Positions 1-7,368 of a stretch of 18,329 bases of DNA are shown one piece after another. A program made the position numbers and the translations under genes. This stretch comes from an uncultured Pirellulaceae bacterium. GTDB taxonomy: Bacteria; Planctomycetota; Planctomycetia; Pirellulales; Pirellulaceae. Location of the stretch: assembly GCA_934255105.1 (NCBI GenBank), contig CAKQNH010000013.1:1-18329 (forward strand). Reading direction: 5' to 3'. The notes under the pieces were generated by a model that worked only from the letters and a program-made list of their open reading frames with translations, was not told the DNA's origin and made no database searches. How positions within the stretch are numbered: the first letter of the stretch is position 1; each line of letters begins with the position of its first letter.

Positions 1-2711
1 TCAATGTACTTGCGAAGCGCGGCGTTGACAGCTTCGATGTCTAGTTCCGCGATGCGGTTTTCGAACTGCGCGTAATACTCCATGCTGCGATTGGCAAAAA
101 TGGTGCTGGCGATCAGCGATGCCAGCGCGCGATCTTGGGTTCGGTCAAGCTGCTCACTTTGCAAATAACCCTGCTTGGCATCGGCCAGTTCACTGGCAGT
201 GATACCGTCTTTGAGCAGCAAAGCGATTTCTTCTCCGATCACCTCGACCACTCGATCGCGATTCTCTGGGTTGGTAATAGCAAAGATTGTCAGCATTGTC
301 CGCTTGTCGATCGGGTGGGAATTAATTCCACTGCCGACGCTGTAGGAGAGCCCTTCTTTCTGTCGCACGCGATCGCCCAGGCGACTGGACAGCGCACCGG
401 CCCCCATGATGTAGTTGCCGATGACCAGTGCCGGATAATCGGGATTGTCGTCGCGCATCGCGATCTGCTCGCCAGCGTAGTAGACCGCATTGGCCTTGTC
501 CGGCGTGAGAATCTCCTCGGTCTGGCCGGGGACATTGGTCATTGCGGGCTGCGCGATGCGCTCTTGTTTGACCTTGGAGGTCCAGTCTGCAAAGATCTCT
601 TCGCAAGCAGCCTTGAGCTCTGCGGGGTCAAAGTCGCCGACTGCGGTTATCTCGCCATGGGTCCCGTTGACTTGCGTGGCGTGCAGTTCGGCAATATCTT
701 CGATCTTCACATCGCGAAAGCGGGCGATACGTTCTTCCAGCGTCGGCACGTAGCGAATGTTCGAAGGTTCAAAAGGGGCCAGCGCGCGGCGAACCGCTAA
801 GCCTGCCAATACAGTCGGCTCGGTCATACGAGCTTCGGTGCTGGAGATGGCTTGCCGCCGAATGATCTCCAGTTCGTTGGAGTCGAAGGCGGGGTGGCGC
901 AGGATTTCACCGACCAGCGGAAGCAGTTCGGCCAGTTTGTCGCGTTTGGTTTCGATCGATACGCTCAACAGACCATTAGTACCCGATACGCTAATTTGCG
1001 AGAGTAGATCGTCGATGCGATCCGCCAACTGTTCGTGGTTGAGCTTGTCTGTGCCGCGCATGAGCATCTCGGGCAAAAAGTCCAGCGCATCCACATAGGG
1101 GAGCAGCGATTCTTCGTTCCCGTAACGCAGATTGATTTCAATGTTGACTGAGCCACCACGCGTTTTCTTGGGCAGCCAAGCCGTCTTGATGCCAGTGCTC
1201 AGTTGTCCGCGCTGCGTGCGAGCTTCGATGGCTTCGGGATCTGGGTCGAATTGCTCCCCCTGCTCTATCTCCGCGCGACCTTCGTAACCGGCTAACACTT
1301 CGCTTAGATTGGGTTTGGCGGGCATCTCGATTCGCTGGCTGGTCTCGGAGGGGATAAACAGTCCGACGGTGCGATTATTTCGAGTCAAAAACTGCACGGC
1401 GGCGGCTGTGCAATCCTCTGGAGTTGTCTCTTCCACGAAATCGCGGAACAAGAAGTACAGCCGCCAGTCCCCTTGGGCGGCCCACTCGCTGAGCTCCACC
1501 GCGATACTCTTGGTATCGGTCGCGCGCAGTTCGCGGTCCTTCTGGAACTGGGTCTGAGCTCGCTTGAGCTCTTCGGGCGTAATTGGGTTTTCACCCACCT
1601 CTTCGATGGTTTGCAACAGCGTCTGTCGAGCGGCTTCGATCGACTTTTCGACCGGAACTTGTGCGGTAAACATGATCAGACCTGGATCGTGCAACGCCAT
1701 CGACATAGTAGACGTTCCACTTGCCAACTCGGGGAGAACCAAGGCGCGGTATAGGCGACCGCTGGGTTCGCTGCCAAAGATATAAGCCAGCATTTCTACG
1801 GCGGCGTATTCACGGTTGGCACCGCTGGGAACGTGGTAAGCCACGTCGATCAGTTGTGTATTGCCGACGCGGCGGAGGACGACGGTCCGCTCACCATCCT
1901 GAGCTGGTTCCGTGGTGTAGGTGCGATCGAGGGGCGTGTCGGGAGCCTCCAACGCGCCGAAGTATTTTTCCACCAGCTCGAGCGCCTCGGATTCATCGAA
2001 CTTACCAGCCACGACCAGCATGATGTTGTCGGGACGATAGAACTTCCGGTAGAAGGCTTGCAGTCGATCGATGGGCACGCGTTCAATATCGCTTAGATTG
2101 CCGATGGTGCTGCGACCGTAGTTGTGCCAATCGTAGGCGGCGGATTGCACGCGTTGCATCAAGATGCGGTTGGGGCTGTTTTCGCCGCGTTCAAATTCGT
2201 TGCGCACGACTGTCATTTCGGAGGCCAAGTCCTCCCCTTTGACAAAGCTGTTCATCAACCGGTCCGCCTCCAGACGAATAGCGAACTCCAAGTTCTCGCT
2301 GGCCTGTTCGGCGGTCGCAGCGGGGAGGCTTTCGTAGTAGTTGGTGCGGTCCAGCCAAGTTGTACCGTTGAAGTCGGCACCACGGTTCTTGAGCGCTTCG
2401 GGTGGCTTGGGGTGACCGGGCGTACCTTTGAAGAGCATGTGCTCCAACAGGTGAGCCATGCCAGCCTCACCGTAGCCCTCGTGCCGCGAGCCGACGAAAA
2501 CGGTCATGTTGACCGTCACCATCGATTTGCTGGGATCCGGAAACAGCAGGACTTGAGCTCCATTGGCCAAGCGAAACTCGGTGATGCCTTCGATGGAAGT
2601 GATCTTCTGAGCCGTGTCATCCGCAATGGACATGGAAACTCCTGATAGAGAAGTGAGTATTGGAATAGCCGCTAACAGTGGCAGCCAAGTTCTAAGAAAT
2701 CGTCCGCTCAT
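1..2711 (-). CDS. M16 family zinc metallopeptidase (insulinase/pitrilysin-like), secreted; 3' end beyond window
   Basis: Exported protease of the M16 (inverzincin) family, which cuts peptides inside a closed two-half chamber. The reading frame is open for 903 codons from the ATG at 2711 and has no stop before the left edge. Residues 1-30 form a signal peptide (MSGRFLRTWLPLLAAIPILT, then SLSGVSMS). The inverted zinc motif HLLEH lies at residues 87-91, with His87, Glu90 and His91, followed by the usual MLFKGT. The third ligand region is the VVRNEFERG segment about 75 residues later. The C-terminal half contains RQKEGLSYSVGSG, the Arg/Tyr substrate-binding signature of M16 C-terminal domains, so both halves sit in one chain of about 900 residues, a usual length. 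An internal in-frame ATG at 2633 has a much better ribosome binding site (AGGAG, 5 nt away) but would remove the signal peptide. The gene follows the small ORF at 2727-3005 after only 15 bp, so co-transcription is likely. The family call is secure; the substrate is unknown. Confidence 0.93.
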   Translation of the reverse strand, partial: MSGRFLRTWLPLLAAIPILTSLSGVSMSIADDTAQKITSIEGITEFRLANGAQVLLFPDPSKSMVTVNMTVFVGSRHEGYGEAGMAHLLEHMLFKGTPGHPKPPEALKNRGADFNGTTWLDRTNYYESLPAATAEQASENLEFAIRLEADRLMNSFVKGEDLASEMTVVRNEFERGENSPNRILMQRVQSAAYDWHNYGRSTIGNLSDIERVPIDRLQAFYRKFYRPDNIMLVVAGKFDESEALELVEKYFGALEAPDTPLDRTYTTEPAQDGERTVVLRRVGNTQLIDVAYHVPSGANREYAAVEMLAYIFGSEPSGRLYRALVLPELASGTSTMSMALHDPGLIMFTAQVPVEKSIEAARQTLLQTIEEVGENPITPEELKRAQTQFQKDRELRATDTKSIAVELSEWAAQGDWRLYFLFRDFVEETTPEDCTAAAVQFLTRNNRTVGLFIPSETSQRIEMPAKPNLSEVLAGYEGRAEIEQGEQFDPDPEAIEARTQRGQLSTGIKTAWLPKKTRGGSVNIEINLRYGNEESLLPYVDALDFLPEMLMRGTDKLNHEQLADRIDDLLSQISVSGTNGLLSVSIETKRDKLAELLPLVGEILRHPAFDSNELEIIRRQAISSTEARMTEPTVLAGLAVRRALAPFEPSNIRYVPTLEERIARFRDVKIEDIAELHATQVNGTHGEITAVGDFDPAELKAACEEIFADWTSKVKQERIAQPAMTNVPGQTEEILTPDKANAVYYAGEQIAMRDDNPDYPALVIGNYIMGAGALSSRLGDRVRQKEGLSYSVGSGINSHPIDKRTMLTIFAITNPENRDRVVEVIGEEIALLLKDGITASELADAKQGYLQSEQLDRTQDRALASLIASTIFANRSMEYYAQFENRIAELDIEAVNAALRKYI

Positions 2712-2726
2712 CTTGGTTCTCACAAT

Positions 2727-3005
2727 CTAAGGGTTCTGGCTATCGAAAGGCAACGGCTTAAAGCCGGGCTGCGGTGCGCGGAACGGACGGCGATGCGTCG
2801 AACCGACCGGGGCCATTGGTGTCGACGCAGCCGCCAGCGGCATGTACTTGGGTGGCTCGATGTGCATTCGTAGCGGGCCGTAGCAGTGATTGAACTGCTC
2901 GATGAACTCTTGCAATTCGCTCTCCGGCAAGCAGATCGCACCGATGACCCGCGAGTCTTGACGGATAGTACCCGAAAGCGGTTCTCGCCAGAGGCTTGAA
3001 GACAT
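2727..3005 (-). CDS. Small protein of unknown function, 92 aa, upstream of the M16 peptidase
   Basis: I do not recognise this protein. From the ATG at 3005 it reads MSSSLWREPLSGTIRQDSRV, then a short possibly helical stretch (SELQEFIEQFNHCYGPLRMH), then a Pro/Ala-rich tail ending in FDSQNP. There is no signal peptide and no membrane segment. The frame stays open upstream to 3200, but that extension overlaps the MfnB-like gene and looks like its shadow, so the start at 3005 is preferred. No clear Shine-Dalgarno sequence is visible. It sits 91 bp after the MfnB-like gene and 15 bp before the peptidase gene, on the same strand, so it is probably in one transcript with the peptidase. The tight spacing and compact composition suggest a real gene, but a chance ORF cannot be excluded. 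Confidence 0.55.
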   Translation of the reverse strand: MSSSLWREPLSGTIRQDSRVIGAICLPESELQEFIEQFNHCYGPLRMHIEPPKYMPLAAASTPMAPVGSTHRRPFRAPQPGFKPLPFDSQNP

Positions 3006-3096
3006 GAAACTATGCCTGTTCAATGGGGGACGCAGCGTAAAGTTGAAACAATGGATACATTCGAATTGGAATTCTAACGTGTTCACCCGCCGGCGG

Positions 3097-3885
3097 CTAT
3101 CGAGCTGAAAACAGTTCCACCCAATGCCGCAGTTTCTCGGGGCACAGGCCACTGCGTCGGTCGCCAACGCAAACCGCTCCGCGTACCGCGATCGCGGCAA
3201 TTGGCAGGCTCATCAATTGCGGGATGTCCAGCAGAGCCAAGCTCCCCGCCACAACCGTTTGCCGGCCGCTGGCCGCTGCCTGATGCACGATCGATTCCAG
3301 CTCGGCCAGCTCCATCCAGTCCAACAGTCGCCTACCATCTTTCGTGAAGGTATCTATGAGCAGATAACGGGGCATACCCAGGGGAGCTGCGATATCGTCA
3401 CTGCTACTTGCGAGAGCATAAGAGCTGTCAGCCCGTGGGACAGCCGGTTGCTCGTGCAAACTGGCGGCCACTTCGATAACTTGGGCAGGATCGGGTGCGT
3501 GGCAGGCCACATGATCGGCGTAGATCACCGGGACGAGGCGTGCGCCGGCCAACTCGACCATTTTGGAAAATTCAGCTAACTGCTGCGGCCAGTCCTGACG
3601 CTCACACAGGCCGGACAAGCCAACTTTGAGCAACGGAAAATAGCATGCTAGAGATTTAGCGGCAAGTGTAGGCATGTCGCGCAGCTCCCCCACAGCAGCG
3701 CTCTGGACTCGGTGTGATGGATTGGCTGAATCGCTGGATTGCTGCAGTTCTCGAGCAACGGCGGCGGCAGTGGCTTCATCGGCAGCACCCAACGATCCGT
3801 TATTAGGGTCCTTTAGGTCGACCCAGTCCACGCCGCGCCGACGCGCCTGACGCGCTTCATGGCTGTCGCGCACGCTCACCAACAA
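3097..3885 (-). CDS. mfnB: MfnB-like (5-formylfuran-3-yl)methyl phosphate synthase (UPF0264/DUF556 family)
   Basis: MfnB turns two glyceraldehyde 3-phosphates into 4-(hydroxymethyl)-2-furancarboxaldehyde phosphate, the furan precursor of methanofuran-type C1 carriers. Planctomycetes are known to carry tetrahydromethanopterin-type C1 genes, which makes a homologue reasonable. The frame shows the family pattern: LLVSVRD at the start, WVDLKDPNNGSLG with the Schiff-base lysine and its neighbouring Asp, PLLKVGL with a second lysine, and DTFTKDG with a third. These match Lys27, Lys85 and Lys155 of the Methanocaldococcus jannaschii enzyme as I recall them. About 25 extra Ser/Ala-rich residues precede the MPRYLLIDTF strand. 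The frame is open to a TTG at 4026. I prefer the TTG at 3885, preceded by AAGG, because the archaeal enzyme begins at that point; a longer start would add a non-conserved 47-residue leader. No ATG is available at the N-terminus. Confidence is good in the family and low in the exact start. Confidence 0.82.
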   Translation of the reverse strand: MLVSVRDSHEARQARRRGVDWVDLKDPNNGSLGAADEATAAAVARELQQSSDSANPSHRVQSAAVGELRDMPTLAAKSLACYFPLLKVGLSGLCERQDWPQQLAEFSKMVELAGARLVPVIYADHVACHAPDPAQVIEVAASLHEQPAVPRADSSYALASSSDDIAAPLGMPRYLLIDTFTKDGRRLLDWMELAELESIVHQAAASGRQTVVAGSLALLDIPQLMSLPIAAIAVRGAVCVGDRRSGLCPEKLRHWVELFSAR

Positions 3886-4095
3886 GCGGGGCCTTGAGTA
3901 TGGGGGATTTTGCAGGTTTGGTTGCAATGCAATGCCTAGTGGAGTGGCTGTGCTCAAGTTCGCGCGTCCAGAATGCTCCGCAAGCCAACTTGGCAATGCG
4001 AGGTGGGGCGGTTTTAATGGTGCCAACTGTTAAAGCAAGCACCCTCGCGATCGGTGATCGCGCCAAATCCCATTAGAACATGTTAGAGTCAACGC

Positions 4096-5307
4096 GTGAA
4101 TTATAGGCTGATAAGTACACTCGGCGATCTTCCAGAATTGCTGGCCGCCATTGAATCGGCCGACCTAGTCGGAATGGACACAGAATTTGTCTCCGAGGAC
4201 TGCTACCGACCCGACCTGTGCCTGCTTCAAGTCTCCACGCGCGGCGAGGTGTTTATCGTCGACCCACTGGCGATCGATGATCTGTCGGCAATTTGGCAGT
4301 TGTTCGTCGATGGCCAGCGAACGGTCATCGTACATGCCGGTCGCGAAGAAGTGCTGTTCGCCTATCGCAGTACGGAAAAGACCATTCCTAAGCTGTTCGA
4401 CGTACAATTCGCTTTAGGCTTGCTGGGTGGCGAGTATCCGGCATCGTACGGCAAACTGCTCCAGCGCGTGCTGGGCGAAAGTGTGTCCAAGGGAGAGACT
4501 CGCACCGATTGGCGCAAGCGCCCCCTCTCCGCTGCGCAGTTCGACTATGCCGCACTGGATGTACTGCATCTGCCCCAACTCTATGACTCACTCTCAGCCG
4601 AGCTAGAAAAGCTGGGACGATTGCAGTGGTTGCAGGACGAAATGCTGCGCCGACAAGCGAATTTGATCGAAACTCAACTACAGGAGGGCTGGCATCGAAT
4701 TTCTGGCGTCCACTCTCTGTACGGCAAACAGTTGGGGATCGTCCGCGAATTGTGGCTGTGGCGCGACCAGCGAGCGGAGCAAAAAAACATGCCCGCGCGG
4801 CGAGTTCTACGGGACGATTTGATTATTGAACTGGCCAAACGCGGTTCTTCTGACGAGAAGACGATCGCCCACGTTCGCGGTTTGCACCATCCAGGCTTCC
4901 AGCGTTTCATTCCCGAGATAGCTCAATGTGTCGCGCGGGGCTTGCGCAGCGAGGTCCCTGCCCACAATGGGCCAAACTCGGGAAAGCTGGCCCGGCCCCC
5001 TGCGTTACTACAACAATTTTTAACTGCTGCCATGTCCTACTTGTGCCGCAATCACAATATTTCGCCCACTATCGTCGGCACGTCCGATGACGTAGGACGC
5101 CTAGCCTCCTACTGGATGAACGCTGCGTCGCTGGACGAAAACGCTCCAGACTATCCGCAGCTATTGCGAGGCTGGCGCGGAGAACTCGTTGGCCGCCCTC
5201 TATACGATATTTTCTCGGGCAAGCTCGCCCTCCGCGTACAGGACCCGCAAGACGACATGCCACTCAGCCTATGCACGGTCGATCCAGAGAAAATGGCTGC
5301 TGGCTAG
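4096..5307 (+). CDS. rnd: Ribonuclease D, DEDDy 3'-5' exoribonuclease with HRDC domain
   Basis: RNase D trims the 3' ends of tRNA precursors and other structured RNAs in the cytoplasm. The 403-residue protein starts with GTG at 4096 and has only a weak ribosome binding site. Exonuclease motif I is DTE (Asp28, Glu30). Motif III is YAALD (Tyr151, Asp155), in the same register as the E. coli enzyme, and is preceded by the typical KGETRTDWRKRPLS. Motif II reads HAGREEV, placing Glu85 where E. coli has Asp85, a conservative but notable change at a metal-binding position. An HRDC domain follows at about residues 211-285, with a further C-terminal region to residue 403 (LLRGWRGELVGRPL). The gene is divergent from the MfnB-like gene, and its stop lies 45 bp before the oxidoreductase gene. 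Confidence 0.95.
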   Translation: MNYRLISTLGDLPELLAAIESADLVGMDTEFVSEDCYRPDLCLLQVSTRGEVFIVDPLAIDDLSAIWQLFVDGQRTVIVHAGREEVLFAYRSTEKTIPKLFDVQFALGLLGGEYPASYGKLLQRVLGESVSKGETRTDWRKRPLSAAQFDYAALDVLHLPQLYDSLSAELEKLGRLQWLQDEMLRRQANLIETQLQEGWHRISGVHSLYGKQLGIVRELWLWRDQRAEQKNMPARRVLRDDLIIELAKRGSSDEKTIAHVRGLHHPGFQRFIPEIAQCVARGLRSEVPAHNGPNSGKLARPPALLQQFLTAAMSYLCRNHNISPTIVGTSDDVGRLASYWMNAASLDENAPDYPQLLRGWRGELVGRPLYDIFSGKLALRVQDPQDDMPLSLCTVDPEKMAAG

Positions 5308-5340
5308 TCGGCAGCCGAATGTTAAATCTGTTTCATTTTT

Positions 5341-5346
5341 AAGGAG
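5341..5346 (+). promoter_or_regulatory. Strong Shine-Dalgarno site of the oxidoreductase gene
   Basis: AAGGAG lies 6 nt before the ATG at 5353. It is the clearest ribosome binding site in the window and fixes this start; most other genes here have weak or absent sites. Confidence 0.8.
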
Positions 5347-5352
5347 AACATC

Positions 5353-6402
5353 ATGACCACTGGTTTTGGAATCATCGGATGCGGCATGATTGCCAATTTT
5401 CACGCACGAGCTATTGCCGACTTGGGCAATGCGCGTCTGGTGGCCTGTTATAACCGTTCAGCTCCTAAGGCAGAGGCGCTGGCAGCCGAGTTTGGCGGAG
5501 ACGTCTACACCGATCTGGCGCAGATGCTCGCCCGCAAAGATCTAGATGTGGTGACGATCTGCACTCCCAGCGGGGCGCATTGCGAGCCCGCCATCGCAGC
5601 GGCGCAGGCCGGCAAGCACGTCATTGTCGAAAAGCCCCTGGATGTTACTCGTGAACGTTGCCAAGCCATGATCGACGCCTGCGCGCAAGCCGGCGTCAAA
5701 CTAGCGACCATCTTTCCTTCGCGATTCCATCACTCCAGTCGGCTGATGAAGCAGGCGGTCGAACAGGCGCGCTTCGGAACACTCGCCCTCGGCGATGCTT
5801 ACGTCAAGTGGTTCAGGACTCAAGAGTATTACGATAGCGGCGCTTGGCGAGGGACATGGGAGATGGATGGCGGTGGTGCGCTGATGAACCAAGCCATCCA
5901 CAGCGTCGACCTGCTGTTGTGGTTGATGGGCCCAGTTGTCGAGGTCATGGCCCATACCGCTACGCTGGCTCACGAGCGAATCGAAGTGGAGGACGTCGCC
6001 ACCGCTACGCTGCGATTCGCCAATGGTGCCCTGGGCACCATCGTAGCCACGACGGCGGCCTTCCCCGGTTCACTGAAACGGATTGAACTGAGCGGTTCGC
6101 AGGGGACTGCAATCCTGGAGGAGGAAGACATTATCAAGTGGGAATTTGCGGAAGCTCAACCGCAGGATGCCGAACTGCGGGCTGAGATGAAAGGCCGAAC
6201 CAAAACGGGCGGTGGGGCTGGCGATCCAGCCGCTATTGGCCATCAGGCCCATACCGAACTGTTCCGCGACTTCCTGGAGGCTATCGAGCAGGACCGTGCA
6301 CCAAGCATCGATGGCTTGGAGGGCATGCGCAGCGTTGAGCTTATCCTGGCGATCTACGAGAGCGCCAAAACCGGCAAACGCGTCGTACTGACCGAGAAGT
6401 AA
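5353..6402 (+). CDS. Gfo/Idh/MocA family NAD(P)-dependent oxidoreductase
   Basis: Cytoplasmic dehydrogenase of the family that oxidises or reduces sugars, inositols and related cyclic polyols. The 349 residues are the usual length. The N-terminal Rossmann fold opens with GIIGCGMIA (residues 6-14). TPSGAHCEPA is the usual nucleotide-edge motif, and EKP (93-95) contains the conserved catalytic Lys94. The C-terminal domain has GGGALMNQAIHSVDLLLWLMG, in which His183 and Asp186 occupy the usual catalytic positions. There is no signal peptide, unlike many secreted planctomycete members of the family. The ATG follows a strong AAGGAG. It is 45 bp downstream of rnd on the same strand and may share a transcript, although the functions look unrelated. 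The substrate cannot be predicted from this sequence. Confidence 0.93.
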   Translation: MTTGFGIIGCGMIANFHARAIADLGNARLVACYNRSAPKAEALAAEFGGDVYTDLAQMLARKDLDVVTICTPSGAHCEPAIAAAQAGKHVIVEKPLDVTRERCQAMIDACAQAGVKLATIFPSRFHHSSRLMKQAVEQARFGTLALGDAYVKWFRTQEYYDSGAWRGTWEMDGGGALMNQAIHSVDLLLWLMGPVVEVMAHTATLAHERIEVEDVATATLRFANGALGTIVATTAAFPGSLKRIELSGSQGTAILEEEDIIKWEFAEAQPQDAELRAEMKGRTKTGGGAGDPAAIGHQAHTELFRDFLEAIEQDRAPSIDGLEGMRSVELILAIYESAKTGKRVVLTEK

Positions 6403-6430
6403 TCACATTCACGATTATGCAATTTAGTCG

Positions 6431-6450
6431 CTGATCGCTCCGCCGATCAG
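6431..6450 (+). terminator. Candidate hairpin after the oxidoreductase gene
   Basis: Perfect 7-bp arms CTGATCG and CGATCAG enclose a 6-nt loop, 28 bp after the stop codon. No T-run follows, so an intrinsic terminator is only a possibility. Confidence 0.3.
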
Positions 6451-6540
6451 TTGCTCAGTTGCTCAGGGTCGGCTGACAAATCGGTGTTAAGCAGGTGGAG
6501 CAGCGTGGTCGCGTTTTGTCCCTCCACTCGCAAAGAGCAA

Positions 6541-6604
6541 GACAGAAAAATGGAGGCAAAAAAATGTGTGCGCAGGGATATTTTTCTGTCTCTATTTTTC
6601 TGTC
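6541..6604. repeat. Inverted and direct repeat element (GACAGAAAAAT arms)
   Basis: GACAGAAAAAT (6541-6551) is exactly complementary to ATTTTTCTGTC (6580-6590), giving 11-bp arms around a 28-nt loop. TATTTTTCTGTC occurs twice in direct orientation, at 6579-6590 and 6593-6604, separated by TC. Either downstream copy could pair with the upstream arm. The layout could be an operator, a structured leader or the end of a miniature mobile element; no transposase is nearby. Confidence 0.7.
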
Positions 6605-6780
6605 GGAATTAGAAGGGTCCTAAAACAATGTCTGCTTAGGTAGTTTAGGCAGAGAATGACGCTGGCTATGTATCTGCTTGAGAAAGTGCTTGGGCTCGTT
6701 CGATAGAGCTTCTAAGGCGCGGCGCTACTGCGTCCTTTACATGCAAGTTCATCTATAAGAATGCGAAGGACCGCAGTTGC

Positions 6781-7332
6781 ATGAGACGAACACTGATTCT
6801 TACAGTTAGCCTATGCGCTTTGAGCGCCTTGGGAACGAGCGCATCGGCGCAAGAGTATTGCCCCGATACAGCCATCAGCGGAAATGGCTTCCACCACGAT
6901 TACTATCGCAACAAGATGTGGCCGCTGCCGTTCCGCGCGATGGATACACGGTCTGTGCTGGATCACTTTGCCGTACAGCGCGACAATGGTTGGAAGCTGC
7001 AAAATACCGTTGGCGCGTCCATGTTTGATCCTAACACACAGCAGCTAACCGAATCGGGTAAAGCTCATGTGCGCTGGATCGTGACTCGCGCACCCCAGGA
7101 TCGTCGAGTGGTATTTGTGTTGCAAGGCACTGCCCCCGATCAAACAGCCATGCGTATCGAATCTACTCAAATGGCGATATCGGAGATAATCCCCGTAGGC
7201 GCACTTCCGCAACTGTACGTCACCGATCAAGACGCGCCGGGTTCATCGGGTGTCTATCAGACGGCGATCACGCGAGCTATGGCTACGTCGGTCCCATCGC
7301 CACGCTTGGGCCAGTCAGCGCAGGTGCCGTAA
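6781..7332 (+). CDS. Secreted protein of unknown function, 183 aa
   Basis: I cannot assign a function. The first 23 or so residues form a standard Sec signal peptide (MRRTLILTVSLCALSALGTS, then ASA with probable cleavage before Gln-Glu). The mature part has one early Cys, an aromatic-rich segment (FHHDYYRNKMWPLPFRAM), and a later LTESGKAHVRWIVTRAP segment followed by a beta-like RRVVFVLQG. That rhythm faintly recalls OmpA-type domains but is too weak to name. The YRNKMWP-type segment resembles secreted proteins I associate with planctomycetes only. The ATG at 6781 is preceded by GAAGGA at about 10 nt. The gene stands alone, after a 378-bp gap, and converges on zwf. It is likely a real exported protein; the tail (VPSPRLGQSAQVP) looks disordered. 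Confidence 0.75.
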   Translation: MRRTLILTVSLCALSALGTSASAQEYCPDTAISGNGFHHDYYRNKMWPLPFRAMDTRSVLDHFAVQRDNGWKLQNTVGASMFDPNTQQLTESGKAHVRWIVTRAPQDRRVVFVLQGTAPDQTAMRIESTQMAISEIIPVGALPQLYVTDQDAPGSSGVYQTAITRAMATSVPSPRLGQSAQVP

Positions 7333-7345
7333 TTAGGGCATTCTG

Positions 7346-7364
7346 AGCCAGTCTTTCTCTGGCT
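7346..7364. terminator. Candidate bidirectional hairpin between convergent genes
   Basis: AGCCAG (7346-7351) and CTGGCT (7359-7364) form a 6-bp stem with a T-rich 7-nt loop in the 36-bp gap between two convergent stop codons. The placement fits a shared terminator, but the stem is short and lacks a T-tail. Confidence 0.35.
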
Positions 7365-7368
7365 GGGT

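Larger units (their letters stand above)
6403..6780. other. Gene-free intergenic stretch with small repeats
   Basis: This 378-bp gap holds no credible ORF. It contains a candidate hairpin just after the oxidoreductase gene (6431-6450), an 8-bp tandem duplication TTGCTCAG (6451-6466) and an inverted/direct repeat element (6541-6604). A TATAAG at 6754-6759 could be a -10 box for the following gene, but no -35 box lies at a proper distance. Confidence 0.6.

Noticed and set aside
135..800. Plus-strand 221-residue ORF
   Set aside because: It is antisense to the M16 peptidase coding frame, which carries the recognised motifs.
3006..3200. Longer N-terminus for the 92-residue ORF
   Set aside because: It overlaps the conserved C-terminus of the MfnB-like gene in another frame and looks like its shadow.
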